Shown here one piece after another: positions 32,927 to 45,440 of a stretch of 64,000 nucleotides of DNA. A program made the position numbers and the translations under genes. Position 1 is the stretch's first letter. The number at the start of each line of letters is the position of its first letter. Under the pieces are notes generated by a model, which saw only the letters and a list, made by a program, of their open reading frames with translations, searched no databases and was not told the origin of the DNA. Origin of the DNA: Amblyomma americanum (lineage: Eukaryota > Arthropoda > Arachnida > Ixodida > Ixodidae); assembly GCF_052857255.1 (NCBI RefSeq), contig NC_135505.1, positions 24,224,269-24,288,268 of the forward strand, read 5' to 3'.

Positions 32927-33437
32927 CCACCTTCCAAAGAAAATTTATTTTTCCATGAATAGTCACGCGGGTTTGGGAGCGCCACTTTTTCTGGACACCG
33001 GGACTGCTCTTACTGTACGGCATTGAAAGATTCGGTCTAAAATTTTACGTACATGTTAAATTAATGTATATCAAAACTAGCAAAAAAAGCACCGCACCGA
33101 AGCATAGGAGTCAGGCACTTTGCGATAAAGATGGTTTTGTGCTTCGAAATTTATTTTTCTCAAACAGCCAATTTCAATCCGCTGTACTCATTAACCAGGA
33201 AACCACGTTAAAATAATACGCAGATTGATGCTGTCGCCAATCATCCTTTAGATGATCTAGCTTGAAGAAATCAAAGTGTGACGCTACATGTGTTGCTTAT
33301 TGGAGAATGTAAGGTCATGTAGCAGGATGAAGAATGCAAGTTAGGTGGAACACTTATCCACTTGTTGAGTTCGGGATGTTTTTCTAAGAAGAAGGCGCAT
33401 TTTCATTTTGCGAGGGCTAGAAACCTTCGTATCGCTT
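32927..33437. other. P450 intron; nothing recognised
   Basis: AT-rich sequence without recognisable gene, RNA or repeat boundaries. Confidence 0.4.
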
Positions 33438-34100
33438 GTTGTGACTTTGAGGTGGTCCCGCAACGCTCGCAACCCGCTTTTTGACAGAGCGTCGCCAGCT
33501 CTCTAGTCGGTAGCGAAACTCCGAGTCAGGCGTCGGTGAGAACGACAAAAGGGATTTTATACATTATGTACAGAGCATTATACAGGACGAGATCAGCACG
33601 GGGGCCGAGAGCTGTCATCAAACGTGACTGTTCTCGCACGGCGACGTTCGGCGAGGCTCCAACGCGTCACACATCACACTCCACTCGTGAGCGGCACACG
33701 GCTCACGGTAGGTCTCTCTACAACGGGCCCGGTAGAATGGAGTGACGAAGTCGTGTCCAGGCGGCAGCGTTGGGGCTTATATAGCCCCGAGAAACAGTCG
33801 TCACTCAAACGGACCAATAAAAAACCAGCACTTGACAGCCGTCCGAGAGGTCCAACCAGCGACCGCGCTGGCCACCCGCTTCAAGTTTTCCGCGCGCTGT
33901 GACTCCCAGGGGGAAAGGGGGACCGGCGCCTAGCTGTCTAGCAATTCGCTGCACGTTTGAACACGTCGCCGATGATTCTGCATAGGGCGACGCTGCCTGG
34001 CGACGCAGCATCTTTGGTTGTCAAGAGAGCGTTACGGCGCAGCACCGGGCTTGTCCAAGGGCGTTCGCAGGAGAAATTGTGCATCTTGTAAATGTAGAAT
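33438..34100 (-). repeat. Candidate solo LTR (minus orientation)
   Basis: Read on the minus strand, the block has a promoter-like core: ATTGGTCCGTTTGAGTGACG, then GGGGCTATATAAGCCCC about 30 bp later. A GC-rich leader and a TATAAAATCCC region follow, and it ends near CAAAGTCACAACA. A TATA box inside a non-coding, GC-rich block of about 650 bp, bounded roughly by TG/CA, fits a solo LTR. The ends are not exact: a CTTGT sequence occurs at both sides (near 33434 and 34086), but one extra base separates it from the right LTR end. It could instead be a host promoter. Confidence 0.4.
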
Positions 34101-34873
34101 CCGGGCTGGTTGTCCGGGCACAATGCGCTGTGAAAAGCAATCGCCGCTATACAAGCCGGTATTTATTAAATAGAACTACTGGGGCGCTCATCTCTGAAAA
34201 TAATTATTCCCGAAGAGCCGGATATCAAAGGGCGAGTAGTCAGGGGACATTTGCTACTGGCTATGTCATGCGGTTCCCTTGGTTTCAATATTGCCCCAGA
34301 AGAGCGCCCGGTGTCGTCCTCTTCTAGCTTGAACACGCGACAGGAATAACTGCGCTGTTCATAGCGCCAGTGTGTCCGTTACATATGTGCATCAAAGCGA
34401 AGTGGCACACGACGAGAAGCACCAGCTCTTGGTAACTATGCACCTTTACCACTTTGCTTTGATGCGTGTCTGGGTCGGTCGCCATCCGAAGAGCGCAGCC
34501 ACACCTCTCGCGCGTTCAAGCTAGGAGTGGGCGACCCTGTACTAAACTGTGATGCTGAGCTTAGGAGAGCAGACCTATCGCTCTTGTCCTACGTTGTAGG
34601 GGAGAAGGTCTGAAAAGTAGGCCCAGAAAGCATGAAATGATCACGTTTATGAAAGGGTCTCATCAACGGCGTGTGGCTTGCGAGGCACTGTACTGCCATG
34701 TGTCGGCTTCCCCAAATGAGGGCCTCAAGTCAATCTTGTTCGAAAACTCAAGGCTGGCACTCACCTGGTGTTAAAAGTATTTTTGAACAAGGACAATAGT
34801 TGCGCTTTGAAATAATGCAAGCGAATCTTATTCGACCAATGTCTTCCGATGGCGGCCTCGTCTTTTGCTTCAG
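34101..34873. other. P450 intron 1 end; nothing else recognised
   Basis: No feature besides the acceptor (TCTTTTGCTTCAG, 34861-34873) for P450 exon B. Confidence 0.45.
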
Positions 34874-35075
34874 CGGTGATGCTGGTCTCCCTGGACAAGC
34901 GACTGGGACTGCTGGAAAACCCTCTGCCCCCGGAGTCTGACGCGGCGAGGGTCAAGCATTGGGTGCGCACCCTGTTTTCAGACATGGACAAGCTGGTGAC
35001 CCATTTCCCCTACTACAGATACTTCTCGACACCCACAATGAGAAGATTTGAGCGTGCTGGCGACTACCTCGTTCC
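34874..35075 (+). CDS. Mitochondrial-clan cytochrome P450, exon B (helices E-G)
   Basis: Follows TCTTTTGCTTCAG. The two bases CG complete the serine codon begun in exon A, and the protein continues VMLVSLDKRLGLLENPLP, matching the ALESxxxxxLDxRLG signature of the mitochondrial clan. The remainder (…FPYYRYFSTPTMRRFERAGDYLV) fits the F-G region, with the clan's WRYFxTPxxxKFxxA pattern. Donor: GTTCC|GTAAGTA at 35076, phase 2. No stop or frame error. The 17.5-kb intron before it holds the nested LINEs, the monomer retroposon and the candidate solo LTR. Confidence 0.92.
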
Positions 35076-37640
35076 GTAAGTATTGGTGTTACCTTTCGAT
35101 GGCGCGCTTAATTGGTTCACGAGCTTTGCTTCGCGCGACTACTGGTAAGCGTACGTTGGCCGCAATATGTAAAGATTTTGGCCACACACACGATCTCAGC
35201 AAAACCACTCTAACGGGAGGCGCAAGGCTGCTCTTTCTCAGTGCGCGGGGTTTCTTTAGACAGAGTGGATTCTAATTAAAACCCCTGCATGCATACTGCT
35301 GTTCTGCAATGAAACCCATACTCCATACAGGTTAGGATGTCTTCTTTACAGCCTTTCTTGTTACTGCTTCGGCAGAAGCATTCGGCAGGAGGTGGCAAAA
35401 AAATCTGCGGTGGAAAATTTCGGCATAAGCAAAAACTGCCGCCATCATTGCTTATCTACATGCTGTATTCAGGACTGAAGACTGCATGTTTTAGCGCTTA
35501 TTTATCAGTAGCGATGAACCAAAAACAAGTGAAGCAGCTATTTTCCTAGGATTATGGTTAGCAAACAGCAATAAGGAAGTAATTATATTTTGGTTTGTAC
35601 ACAAAATAACTAGGTTATCGAGGCTGCGGGCAATCCAGAAACTAGCTTGGTTGCATTACTTTAGTTAACAATCTTATGAAATGTCTGTGTGCGAAGTACA
35701 CCTTTTTATCTTTATCGCGCTTGCTTTGAGCTTGAGGCAGGACAGCAACAATTTTATGATGTTTGCTCTAAGAGATGATGAGGCGTGGAGTCCATTGAGT
35801 CTTATCGCGATCTCGTTAATATCAGGCCAAAGCTACGCACGCTAAAACACCACAGAATCGTTGATGGTGCTTATGGAGACCTGTTGAGACCACGTAATAC
35901 ACAGCGCTTCCAAATGAAGACTTGTGCATAGCATGCCGGGCCTTGGCCTTCCGCAGCAGAAGGAATGAGCCGTGCACAACTACTCACTTTGAGGCACTTT
36001 GGTGAAGTCCCTTTCGTGCGCAAAGTTTCGTGTCAGTCCACTTTCTTATATGCTATTAGCGCTCACCAGTAGCTGCTTTTGATAAGCCAACAATCAAAGG
36101 GCGGAATCGCAATGTTCGTTTTTAGACTAAAATTGCAGTACTTATGCTAGCTTGCTGTGCACCGCTCAGTGGCAGGCGAGCGAAAGTTACCGCGGTCAAT
36201 GAGGATCGCGTCTTCTCCGCTCGTGACGATGCACATGACCGACATAGTACTCATAGTACTCGAGTGCCTTCATCGCACACCCTGGTAACACTAACCGAGA
36301 CTATTTCGGCGGGGTTTGCATTGCTGCACGCTGGGAAAGCAGCGGAGACACCTCAGGCCGGCATGCTCGTATATTGCGTATTGGCCCAAAATGGAGGTCG
36401 ATGACGCTAGGAAGGATCTACTGTTAGTGAGAATGATAGTGATCAGATTCCAAGGCAGCTCTGTGTTGGAAAAAAAATCGCTAGCGGGCTCGCTACGTTC
36501 AGTCACAATTTTTGTCTCGGATAGTTGGCCGCCACTTGATGCCATCACAGTGCTCACATATCCTTTCATCACGCGAAGCAGACCGGGAAATTGCGAAGAA
36601 TTCTTGAAAAACAAAGCACACTTAATGTAAAATATACCCTTAGAAAATAAGCAAATGGGAAAATTTGTGCGACCTGCCCATGTCCGCAGCGGTCGATCCA
36701 TGTGGAGCGGGCGCTGAAACGGCGCACATTAGACATCTGTTCGTGCAGATTGCCAGAATAGTGGACACCAGGCACATGACTGTCTGGTGGGCGTGGTACA
36801 GGATGTGCATGTTGGGACACAGTGGCTTAGCAGTGGACAGATAAAGTCCCCGAGTTTCTTCATGTGCCATGAAATGACTTTTCGCTCAGCAATGCATTTT
36901 TGCGCTTTATCGAAACCAGTTACTCGTACAAGAACCGGTACTTTGATTAACGATGAAATAACTTACTTGGCATTTTTTCGGTTGTTCACTAGATCGCTGG
37001 CTCGTTGGCGCTTACCTAACGTGCATGGCGTATATGCACTGAACGGTGAACGGCTGCCAGAAGGCCAAGAAGCAGGCGCTGGGCAGTATGTTGCAGCTTC
37101 AATTCCAATAATATAGTTAATCTTTGTTTCTTTCTTCTGGCGACGTTGCACAGCTAGGTATGGACGGTACCTTGTCGGTGTCCAGTACATTTCATGTCTT
37201 GTGTCCCCACCTATTTGTCCTGCACCGTGGTCTCGGGTGAGCAGTGGCAGTTTAGGCTGTTTGAAAGGAAAATGCTGCTTTAGTTTCTGGATTTGCAAAG
37301 CACCCTCATGTTGCCACTTGGAATAAGAAATTGAAAGAAATCCTATGCTTATAAACATCAAATATCAAAAGGAGGGAGGCTTCACGCGTCAAAACAAGGA
37401 CCAGAAATTGACACGGGGCCATCGCTAACTTGAAACTGAAGCCATTTTAACCGAAAACACGTGCTCGAGGAAGCAAACGCTCATATCCAACTATCAGCTG
37501 ACCCGGCGGAAAGTTGACTGAAAGGATAAAGGACAGAGCTTTTGACCTAGGTGAACTGAAGATAGTCAGGTCTAAAAAAACGATCCAGTCAGCATAAAAA
37601 GGGCAACACCCCAACTTCTAAAAGCGAGCCCAAAAGTGTT
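35076..37640. other. P450 intron 2, left part; no feature recognised
   Basis: I inspected both strands and found no transposon domain, SINE, tRNA or exon that I can support. Short frames here have no family resemblance. Confidence 0.4.
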
Positions 37641-37647
37641 ACTTAAA

Positions 37648-38880
37648 GTTTCAATCAATCCATAAATCAAACGATTAATCAATCGATAATTCAATCAATC
37701 GATCAATCATTCGATCAATGAATCGATAGATCAAATGATGTTGATAAATGGCTGTACGCTCTGCGCGCGAAGTTCGCAGGACAGGTTATTGTTGCAATGT
37801 CCACGGAAAGGCTATTCCAGTACGCAGCGGTGCGAGAAAAAAATGAAGCTGCTAAGGTGGCGGTGTGTGCACGTGGACGGCTGATCTGGAGTTTATGGTG
37901 ACTGAGGTGAGATACGCGTGCCGGAGGGACCATGTAGTGTACAGTTCTTAGATTGCTGGAAAAAAAAAAAAACTTGTGAAACAATAAGACTGGCTTTGCG
38001 GCATCGCAGCTCGTGCGGCTGCATGCCTGAAAGTGATTTCAGATATGTAACCCTCGTGCTGTAATGGAATGAAGAATTAAAAAACCTGAAGGCGCGGTTT
38101 TGCAAAAGTTTTAATGCGTTGGTAAAATAAGCTTGATGTGGGTACCAAATGGGTGGTGCATATTCTAATTTTGATTTCACAAGTGATTCGTATGCTAATA
38201 ACTTAACGTGCACGGGCGAATCGCGAAAATGATGGTTTAGAAAACCAATGGATTTGTTAGCTGAAGAAATGATATTAGGTATATGCATTTTCCAGGAGAG
38301 GTCGGCGCACAAAGTTGCGCCTAACTATTTGTGTGATTCTATTAGCAGCACGGGAACAGAGTCACTGTGATAGAAGGACAGGAGCGGGGAATGGAGGCGA
38401 GGAAAATAGAGTACGTTGCATTCGTGAGGGTTAAGCTCCATTAGCCAAATTTTACACCAATCTTTAATCTTGCTAAGGTTGTCTTAGAAGAATAATTGAC
38501 CAGAGCTGTTATTAACAGTTTGATATAGAACACAGAAGGCAGCGAGCATGCGAAGTTTACAGGACACATGCGAGGGAAAATAATTTATGTATATTAAAAA
38601 GAGAAGAGGAGAGTGCGGAACCTTGAGGGACGCCAGATGTTAAAGGAAAGAAGCTGGTAGTATGTTTATTTCAAAGACAGAGTGCGGCCAGTTAGGAATT
38701 CTTTAACCCATTCAACAACACTAGGGCGGGCCTGGCCATCATCAGAGCGGGGATGGTCACGCGAACGATGAACAGAAAAATGTGTATGATGAAGGCGAAA
38801 GGATTAGACTGTGCGGTTGCACAGCCACCGAGCCCACGCGCAACGTACATTCTCTTCGTAGCAGAAAAAACGATGTGTAA
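37648..38880 (-). pseudogene. CR1/Jockey-like LINE (minus), RT C-terminal half with repeat tail
   Basis: Minus-strand traces in order from 38880: FEWVKEFLTGR, then SGVPQGSAL (about 38610), a WCKIWLMELNPHECNVL block, [16 protein letters not shown] and the C-terminal RT region [13 protein letters not shown]…[10 protein letters not shown]. It ends in a TAAYWNSLSVDI-type segment near 37840. It terminates at about 37735-37648 in an irregular (ATTG)n/(TCGA) tail. Frame breaks at about 37980 and 38315 show decay. There is no RNase H. Confidence 0.78.
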
Positions 38881-39142
38881 CTGATTCACCTATATCTTAT
38901 CAATGAACGCGCCTCAAGGATGTCCCTGGCAGAGCGGCAATTCAGAGCAGCCAAGAACTTGTTTTTATAAAAGTGGAGAAGATTTACAGCCTGTACAGTG
39001 CTTAGGCAGGCTCTCGGTGTTGGACGAATTAAAAGAAGCAGCATGATCTCTTGACCTAGCCCCACATCATCAAAACAGGATAGCCAGCATTCTTGAAACA
39101 TTCAACCTCAAGGCCAAAACTCAATAAAACGTTGTGTAAACA

Positions 39143-39383
39143 GGGACTCCGCGGTGGCTCAGTGGTTACGGCGCTCGGCTACTGACCCGAAATACGCGCG
39201 TTGAATGCCGACTGCGGCGGTAGAATTTCTATGAGGCGAAATTCTAGGGGCCCGTATACAGTGCGATGTAAGGGCACGTTAAAAAACCCCAGGTGGTCAA
39301 AATTTCCGGAGCCCTTTCACTACGGCGTCCCTCATAGCCCGAGCTGCTTTGGGATGTTAAATCCGCACAAACCAAACCAAAAA
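39143..39383 (+). mobile_element. Ruka-like SINE, copy 3
   Basis: tRNA-like head with TCCGCGGTGGCTCAGTGG (A-box region), a degenerate B-box region GTTGAATGCCGA, and the body blocks GCGATGTAAGGGCACGTTAA, TTTCCGGAGCCC and GGCGTCCCTCATAG, ending in an ACCAAACC-type tail. Followed 120 bp later by an inverted copy. Confidence 0.87.
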
Positions 39384-39502
39384 TTGTGTGAACGCGACTT
39401 TGAAAGCGCCGATCTGAGTGAATAAGAAGCGATGTCACTCCTAATGAGTTTTTTATATGACTAATAGGATGTTGAAGGTCCTTTAAGGTTTAAGGTCCTT
39501 TA

Positions 39503-39724
39503 AGTTTAACCTCCCAAAGGGACTCAGGCTATGAGGGACGCCGTAGTGAAAAGACTACGGAAATTTCCACCCCCTGGAGTGCTTTAACGTGCACTGACAT
39601 CGCACAGTATGCGGGCCTCTAGAATTGCACCTCTGTCGAAATTCGACCGCTGCGGCCGGGATTAAACCCGCGTCTTTCTGGTCAGCAGCCGAGCCCCATA
39701 ACAATTGAGCTACCGGGGCGGCCT
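39503..39724 (-). mobile_element. Ruka-like SINE, copy 4 (inverted)
   Basis: Reverse orientation: CTATGAGGGACGCCGTAGTG, CTTTAACGTGCACTGACATC, the B-box complement GGGATTAAACCCGCGTC and the head complement TGAGCTACCGGGGCGGCC. Its CTTTAACGTG site (about 39581-39590) is the uninterrupted version of the site used by the MITE in copy 5. Confidence 0.88.
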
Positions 39725-40000
39725 AAAGATCGTTTCTATTAAATGTCATGTAGGTCAAACATATTCGGCTTGTCAAGCTAAAACAATTCTTAAAACTAAA
39801 AACTCTAACGGGTCCTTTTGCGAAACTTTAAACGGTAATAATCAAAGGCTTGGAAACGGCAAATCTGCTCGAGGACATTGATAGCAGCAAGAGCAACATG
39901 GTCTTTCCTTAGGTGTAAGAAGACCCGTAAAAGGTCGATAAATTTACGAACATTAACAGCACAATCTTTCCTCACGTTATAATTTAACGTAAAAGTGGGG
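39725..40000. other. P450 intron 2; nothing recognised
   Basis: AT-rich spacer between the inverted Ruka copy and the first snap-back palindrome. Confidence 0.4.
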
Positions 40001-40111
40001 AACAGCGCAAAACATGAAGTGGACGGGAAGAAGGATACACGGACACGCGGTGGAGCCAGGCACAGTGCGTCTCCTTCTTCCCGGCCACGTAATTTTTTTT
40101 TTGCGCTGTTT
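40001..40111. repeat. Snap-back palindrome 1
   Basis: The left arm (AACAGCGCAAAAC…GGACGGGAAGAAGGA, 40001-40036 and on) is an imperfect reverse complement of the right arm (about 40066-40111, TCTCCTTCTTCCCGGCCACG…TTTTGCGCTGTTT), with a loop of about 24 nt. It shares the AGCGCAAA…GGACG core with the palindromes at 41.84 and 62.76 kb. Confidence 0.75.
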
Positions 40112-41840
40112 CACACTATTTAAGATATGCACCAACTAGCCCAACAACAAGCATTAGCACAATTCTGATTTAGCTCGTGGCTTAAATTTAGCCGAAAATA
40201 TTTTACATAACGCCGGCGCTACACAAGAGCCGATAAAATGCCTCGTTTTCAGAAATAACACTCCCAATGCAAGCTAATGTTAGAGTGCAGGTTAAATATA
40301 AGTAAACCTAAGAGATACTCAATTTACGTGCCACAACCCGTCTGCAAGACCACAATGCCAGATTTGTGAGTGCTCACGCGATCTGCAAAAATAAAATGAA
40401 AAAGTTCATTCTGCGGCATTGAAAAGAACAATTCTTCAATATCCACCGAGAAGCCAACGTTTGCTCCACACAAGTCTTGACTGAGCACTTCAAAAACTTG
40501 GTCCCGACTGCTTACTTGCAAGGATCTCCAAGATGAAGTTGGAGGAAATTAGCTTTTCAGTGCCAAGAACCCCCTTTCTAACAGTTCCTCTAAAAGGGCA
40601 GTGCAGCTGATGAGCCTTCACATCATTTAACACGCAGCCTTTAACACGTGGCCTTAGGTATTCTCTCCGCACTAGCTCAGCTTTTGCAAATTTGTCGCAC
40701 CAAGGAGGTAAGGCCAAGCACCTTAATCTTGTCTCTACTCGGTTTTAAACTTATTTATTCAAAGTTTCTTTTTAAAGGCAAGCTCGGCCTTTTGGTCAAA
40801 AAGGTCTTGAGGAAAAACGGCAAATCCGCGCCATTTTATCAGCAAGAAAAAAAAGAGGTTAGTCTCACGCAAATACATTGCGATCTCGCACAGTACTGGC
40901 TGGTTGTCCTTCTGGCAGCAGAGGCTCTATCGAAGCATCTCGACGACTTTTCAACGGCATCTTGATTGTGCGAAAGGAGCCGATCTCTCGTGTGTGTCGA
41001 CCGCTTTCTCTAAAACACATTTTGCCCCTCCTTACAAAGCTTGCTTAATGGAAGCAGGGACCGAATCCTCGGCTTGAAAGGTGACAGGAACGGAAGATAC
41101 TTTTCTTTCCGCAGTCATTGATACACCCGAGATGACACTCCCCCCCCCCACCCCAAAGAATTCCACTCCGACCCGTACTGTCTTCTGCAAGTTTCCAAGC
41201 ATAATGTCCTTTGTTTATCGCGCTAGGCATCCTCCCTCCTCTCAAACTTCTACTTAGAGCAATAGGAGGTCCCCTGTCGGCTGCGCTGCGGTCACAGGAT
41301 TCAGGAAAATTTTTTGATTACAAAGGGCGTAATAGGACATTCTTCGGAAGGAAAGAAGTCGCTCGGCAGTGGGAATTGTGAGTCTCTCACGTGGCTGCCG
41401 AATGCTAACTTTAAGGTGGTCTTTAAAGCGAAGCACAATCCAGCTTTATTCGCTCAAACTACTATAATAACAAAGACCAGCCCTACGAAGACGGTGTCTA
41501 TAAGCAAACTTCATGTGTTTGAAAGGGTCGCGGCCCTAAGTCGGATAAATTTAATCTAGACACAGAAAACCCGAGATCAGAATAACATGCATAGTCAGCA
41601 GCCTTTGTCAGTGTCATAGAAATGCATGAGCGTTAACGGGAGCATTTAAGAATGGTTTAGTTTCGTCGTGCGAACGTAATCGAAGATGTCGGGCAACGAG
41701 GCGATACGGAGCAGGAAACCTCGCGGACGTACCCGGACCAAGCAACAAACACTATTAAAAGAACAAAACAGTCGAGACTGTCGGGCACTATAATATTACT
41801 ATCAATAAAGGCCGAGTGTGGGCGAGTTGGTTTACCATGC
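40112..41840. other. P450 intron 2; nothing recognised
   Basis: No gene, SINE or transposon domain recognised on either strand. Confidence 0.4.
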
Positions 41841-41944
41841 TGAACGTAAAAGCTCAAAAAACAAGGACGTTGAATAAGAACAAGAATAAGCGTTCGTGTT
41901 GTGTGTCTTATTCTACGTCCTTGTTTTTTGCGCTTTTACGTTCA
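41841..41944. repeat. Snap-back palindrome 2
   Basis: 38-bp arms (41841-41878 and 41907-41944) differ at only two positions and are separated by a 28-bp loop. The core AAGCTCAAAAAACAAGGACG corresponds to CGTCCTTGTTTTTTGCGCTT on the other arm. Confidence 0.88.
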
Positions 41945-43990
41945 ATATTACTATCCCCAGTCCCTTTAAGAACACAAAAAGGCCCCAGTTATACAACATC
42001 TTTATCGCATTGACCAACGTTCCAATGTTCCCGGCATCGCTAAGCTTGCTATTTTACTGGCCTCGATGTTGTGAGTAGCGTTGCGGAAAATATACTACCA
42101 CTTACAGAACTGGCTGGCGGAAAGAAAAACTCATGATGTTGTGACTTAAGACTTTTTTAGGCTGGCTAGTGCATATTCATGTAGAACGTTTGAGAGCAAG
42201 CAGACACAGATCACGAGACAGAGGACACACACATAAGCGCTGAAAATTTTTAAATGATCTTTAATATGGTGTCTTCAGATTTTATTGATTTATTTGCAGA
42301 ATACTTGCGTCGCCATGGTCGATTTCTTGTAACGAAAGTTTAGCTGGACAATTTGGCTGTCCTGTGTCTGTCGAGAAAGCTCTTGCGTCTTTCCGCTCCT
42401 TTGGTCCTGTCTATTTTGCGCTGTACGTTTTCCTGTGGCATGCTGAATACGCCCCAGGTTAAAAAGAACATAAAATAAAATAAGGGTTGAGTTAAAACAA
42501 AAATGAATCCATAGGAATACGTTGTCACAAATAGTCTAGAGTAAAAACAAATCATGATTGTGTGGTACTGAAGCATATTGTACAAGATACACATTCCGCT
42601 CTTTAACCAAGCTTGGGAAAAACAGAGGCAAAACTGTTTTTTAATCGTGTTCTCAGACCATCGTGTAACGCCTGTAATAGTAAGATTCAGCTTTAAAAAC
42701 AACTGTTGATTGCAGCATGCCACGACCCCCAGCGTCCTGTATTGCTCCACTGACTAATCACATCACCATATACTCTTAATCTATATCTGTCTCATAGAAA
42801 CTGTCGTGGTTCCGCATAAGTTCCTGTTAAGGCCTCCGTCTCATTTACTTTATCTGGAACGTGGCTCGTTTGGGCTTTTCTTAAATGGGACGCACACTTT
42901 TGACTCCCCTTTCTCTCTTTTATAAGGGGAACTTATGTGAAATACGGTCTCCTGCAACAGCTAGCTCGCTGATTTTCTCGAAACGATTATGTAGAACACA
43001 GGTTACAGTTACTTCATGGCGCGTACCAGATAGAACTAGGATCCGTAGTCCGAGCTTCTGTCATAATAAAAAGCGTCATAATCTACCGCAGCGGACACAT
43101 CCTGACTGGTGGAAACGCGGGAAGCGGATTTGGTGGTTCGGATACAGCGAAGAGGGTCGAGTAAACGGGACGGTGACGTCAAGCACACAGCGTACGCAGC
43201 AGGTGCTCGACAACAACATGACGGCGCGCTCTGAAGTGGAGCCTTTTGCTTCGACGTGAACTCGTCGATGCTATTGCGTTTTTCGGCCCGTTAACTGGCT
43301 ATAAACTGGGTACGGCACTTCCGCGTCGTCTTGTCTTTCCCGCAACAAATTGGATGGATGATAAATTTGGTCTATTTTTTATTTCTTTGCACAATTCGGT
43401 AGCTCCTAGGCCTTACGAGTACCGGTTTGTTGCAGAAATGGTTCTCTTCATTCATTGAATAGTGTAACATAAGCCATAATGTCATGCAAAATGCTTGCGT
43501 TTACTTCACGCAAACATGAATTTCCTATTCTAGAACTGCCTGTTATGTGTAGAAGCGTCCTGCAACATGGCCATATTTAACGCATTGGCAGCGTGAAGCC
43601 TCTCATGTGCACGGAGGGTCAGTCGCCAGCGACGCGCAACTACACCGCCGCGTTTTACATGCCAGGGGTGGTATTTCGGCGTTTCTTACGGTCTTCGAAA
43701 ACCGCAGTGATGTGGCTCTGCATTGAGCTCGCGGGTTAGCTTGCAAGTTAGTTTTAAGGCGTCAATCAGCATGCGTGCGCTTCGTACCATGGCGAATCTA
43801 TGAAAACATGGTCTGCGAAGTTTCCCAACGCATGTGTCAAGGGAACCACAGTACGAAGATTTTGACGCTATTTATTATGACACAAACTCAGAATACGGCC
43901 CCAGGTCACTGCTCACGAGATAAAAATGCGGCGAGCGCCGTTATGGGAGACTTCTTCCTTCCGCCGTTGAGCACGTGACTAGAAGGCGCG
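41945..43990. other. P450 intron 2; unclassified
   Basis: No coding feature. Around 42395-42430 a single-arm match to the palindrome core occurs (GTCCTGTCTATTTTGCGCTG), suggesting a decayed or half copy of that family. Confidence 0.35.
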
Positions 43991-43997
43991 TGATAAC

Positions 43998-44690
43998 TGG
44001 ATTGAATTTGCAAAACATTTATTTCGTCAGAAAGCAATATACAGATGATCCGTGCTAGGTAGCTATCAGTCCGCGGCTGACTGCGACCTGAGTAGCCCGT
44101 TCAATGGCCCGGGTTTGAACGCTCATGTCTGAGCTCACCAATAAGGCCTCCCATTGCTCGAGACCAGGAAGTTGTATTAGAGATTCCGGTGGCGGCTCCT
44201 CTTTACAGCCCCACAATATTTGACCGAAAGTGGCTTTTTCGCCACATAGTGTACATTCCGGGACGTAATCACTAGGATAGAATTTTGATAGTGAGTAAGG
44301 AGCCATTAAGGATGGCGTCTGCAGTCGCCTCCAGGTGGTCTCCTGCTCCTTATCTAAGATTTTGTCTGGAGGAGGGAAGATCCTCCTTACTTGTTTAAGC
44401 CGACTAGTAATGTCATGATATGATGCTAGGCCGTCCTTTGAGAAACTCTGAGTAACTACCGCGCCATCTGCTCGGCCGACGAATAATTGAGGTTTGATGT
44501 GTGCCGCTTCGTTACCAGGATATCCCGCGTGAGCCGGGACCGATATCAACTCAGTAATTCTGTCTAAGATTTTTGTTTGAGCCAATATGTTCAGTGCTGC
44601 CTGAGAAATCGTGCCCCTCGCATACGCGTGGTAACTGGAAGCCAATGGGCTGAAAGATCCCGCCGAAACTGGAAGCCGCTCACTCCGCGT
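43998..44690 (-). pseudogene. 5'-truncated I-like LINE: RNase H end and C-terminal zinc motif
   Basis: The minus-strand frame from about 44645 to 44055 is open for 196 codons. It gives the end of an RNase H domain (ISVPAHAGYPGNEAAHIKPQ) and a linker with ETTWRRLQTPSLMAPYSLSK. A zinc motif follows, CTLCGEKATFGQILWGC, and it ends with the TRAIERATQVAVSRGLIAT type of C-terminus. The arrangement parallels ORF2 of the intact LINE (EVAWRKLQTGVFPNPQLYSK, CKRCDG…C). Here too histidine replaces the last RNase H aspartate (NEAAH). The 3' UTR with GAAATAAATG ends near 43998. The copy lacks everything upstream. Confidence 0.85.
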
Positions 44691-45261
<571 letters not shown>

Positions 45262-45316
45262 TGCTTGCCGGTGTTTCGTGCCCAATTGGCCAATTGCGGC
45301 TAAGAATTGCTTGAAA

Positions 45317-45440
45317 TGACGGCATTCGCGTAGAGCATCCGCCTCGCATTCGGGGGGTCCTGGGCTCGATCTCCTGTGCCGCCGGTTACATACCGGTTTT
45401 CGAATGGACACAAGATTTACTACAAATTTATTCAAGCCTG
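45317..45440 (+). mobile_element. Second tRNA-derived SINE (tRNA-Ala-like head)
   Basis: Head GGCATTCGCGTAGAGCATCC contains an A-box-like segment. GGGCTCGATCTCC about 45 bp on is a degenerate B box, followed by GTGCCGCCGGTTACATACCG and a body TTTTCGAATGGACACAAGAT. The layout is that of a Pol III SINE, unrelated in body to Ruka. The acceptor and anticodon stems are degenerate, so it is not a functional tRNA gene. The 3' end is uncertain. Confidence 0.6.

Noticed and set aside
42190..42260. Fourth complete snap-back palindrome near 42.2-42.4 kb
   Set aside because: Only one arm resembles the core; I could not find a pairing arm within 150 bp.
45317..45392. Functional tRNA gene
   Set aside because: A- and B-box-like segments exist but the acceptor and anticodon stems do not pair and a SINE body follows.
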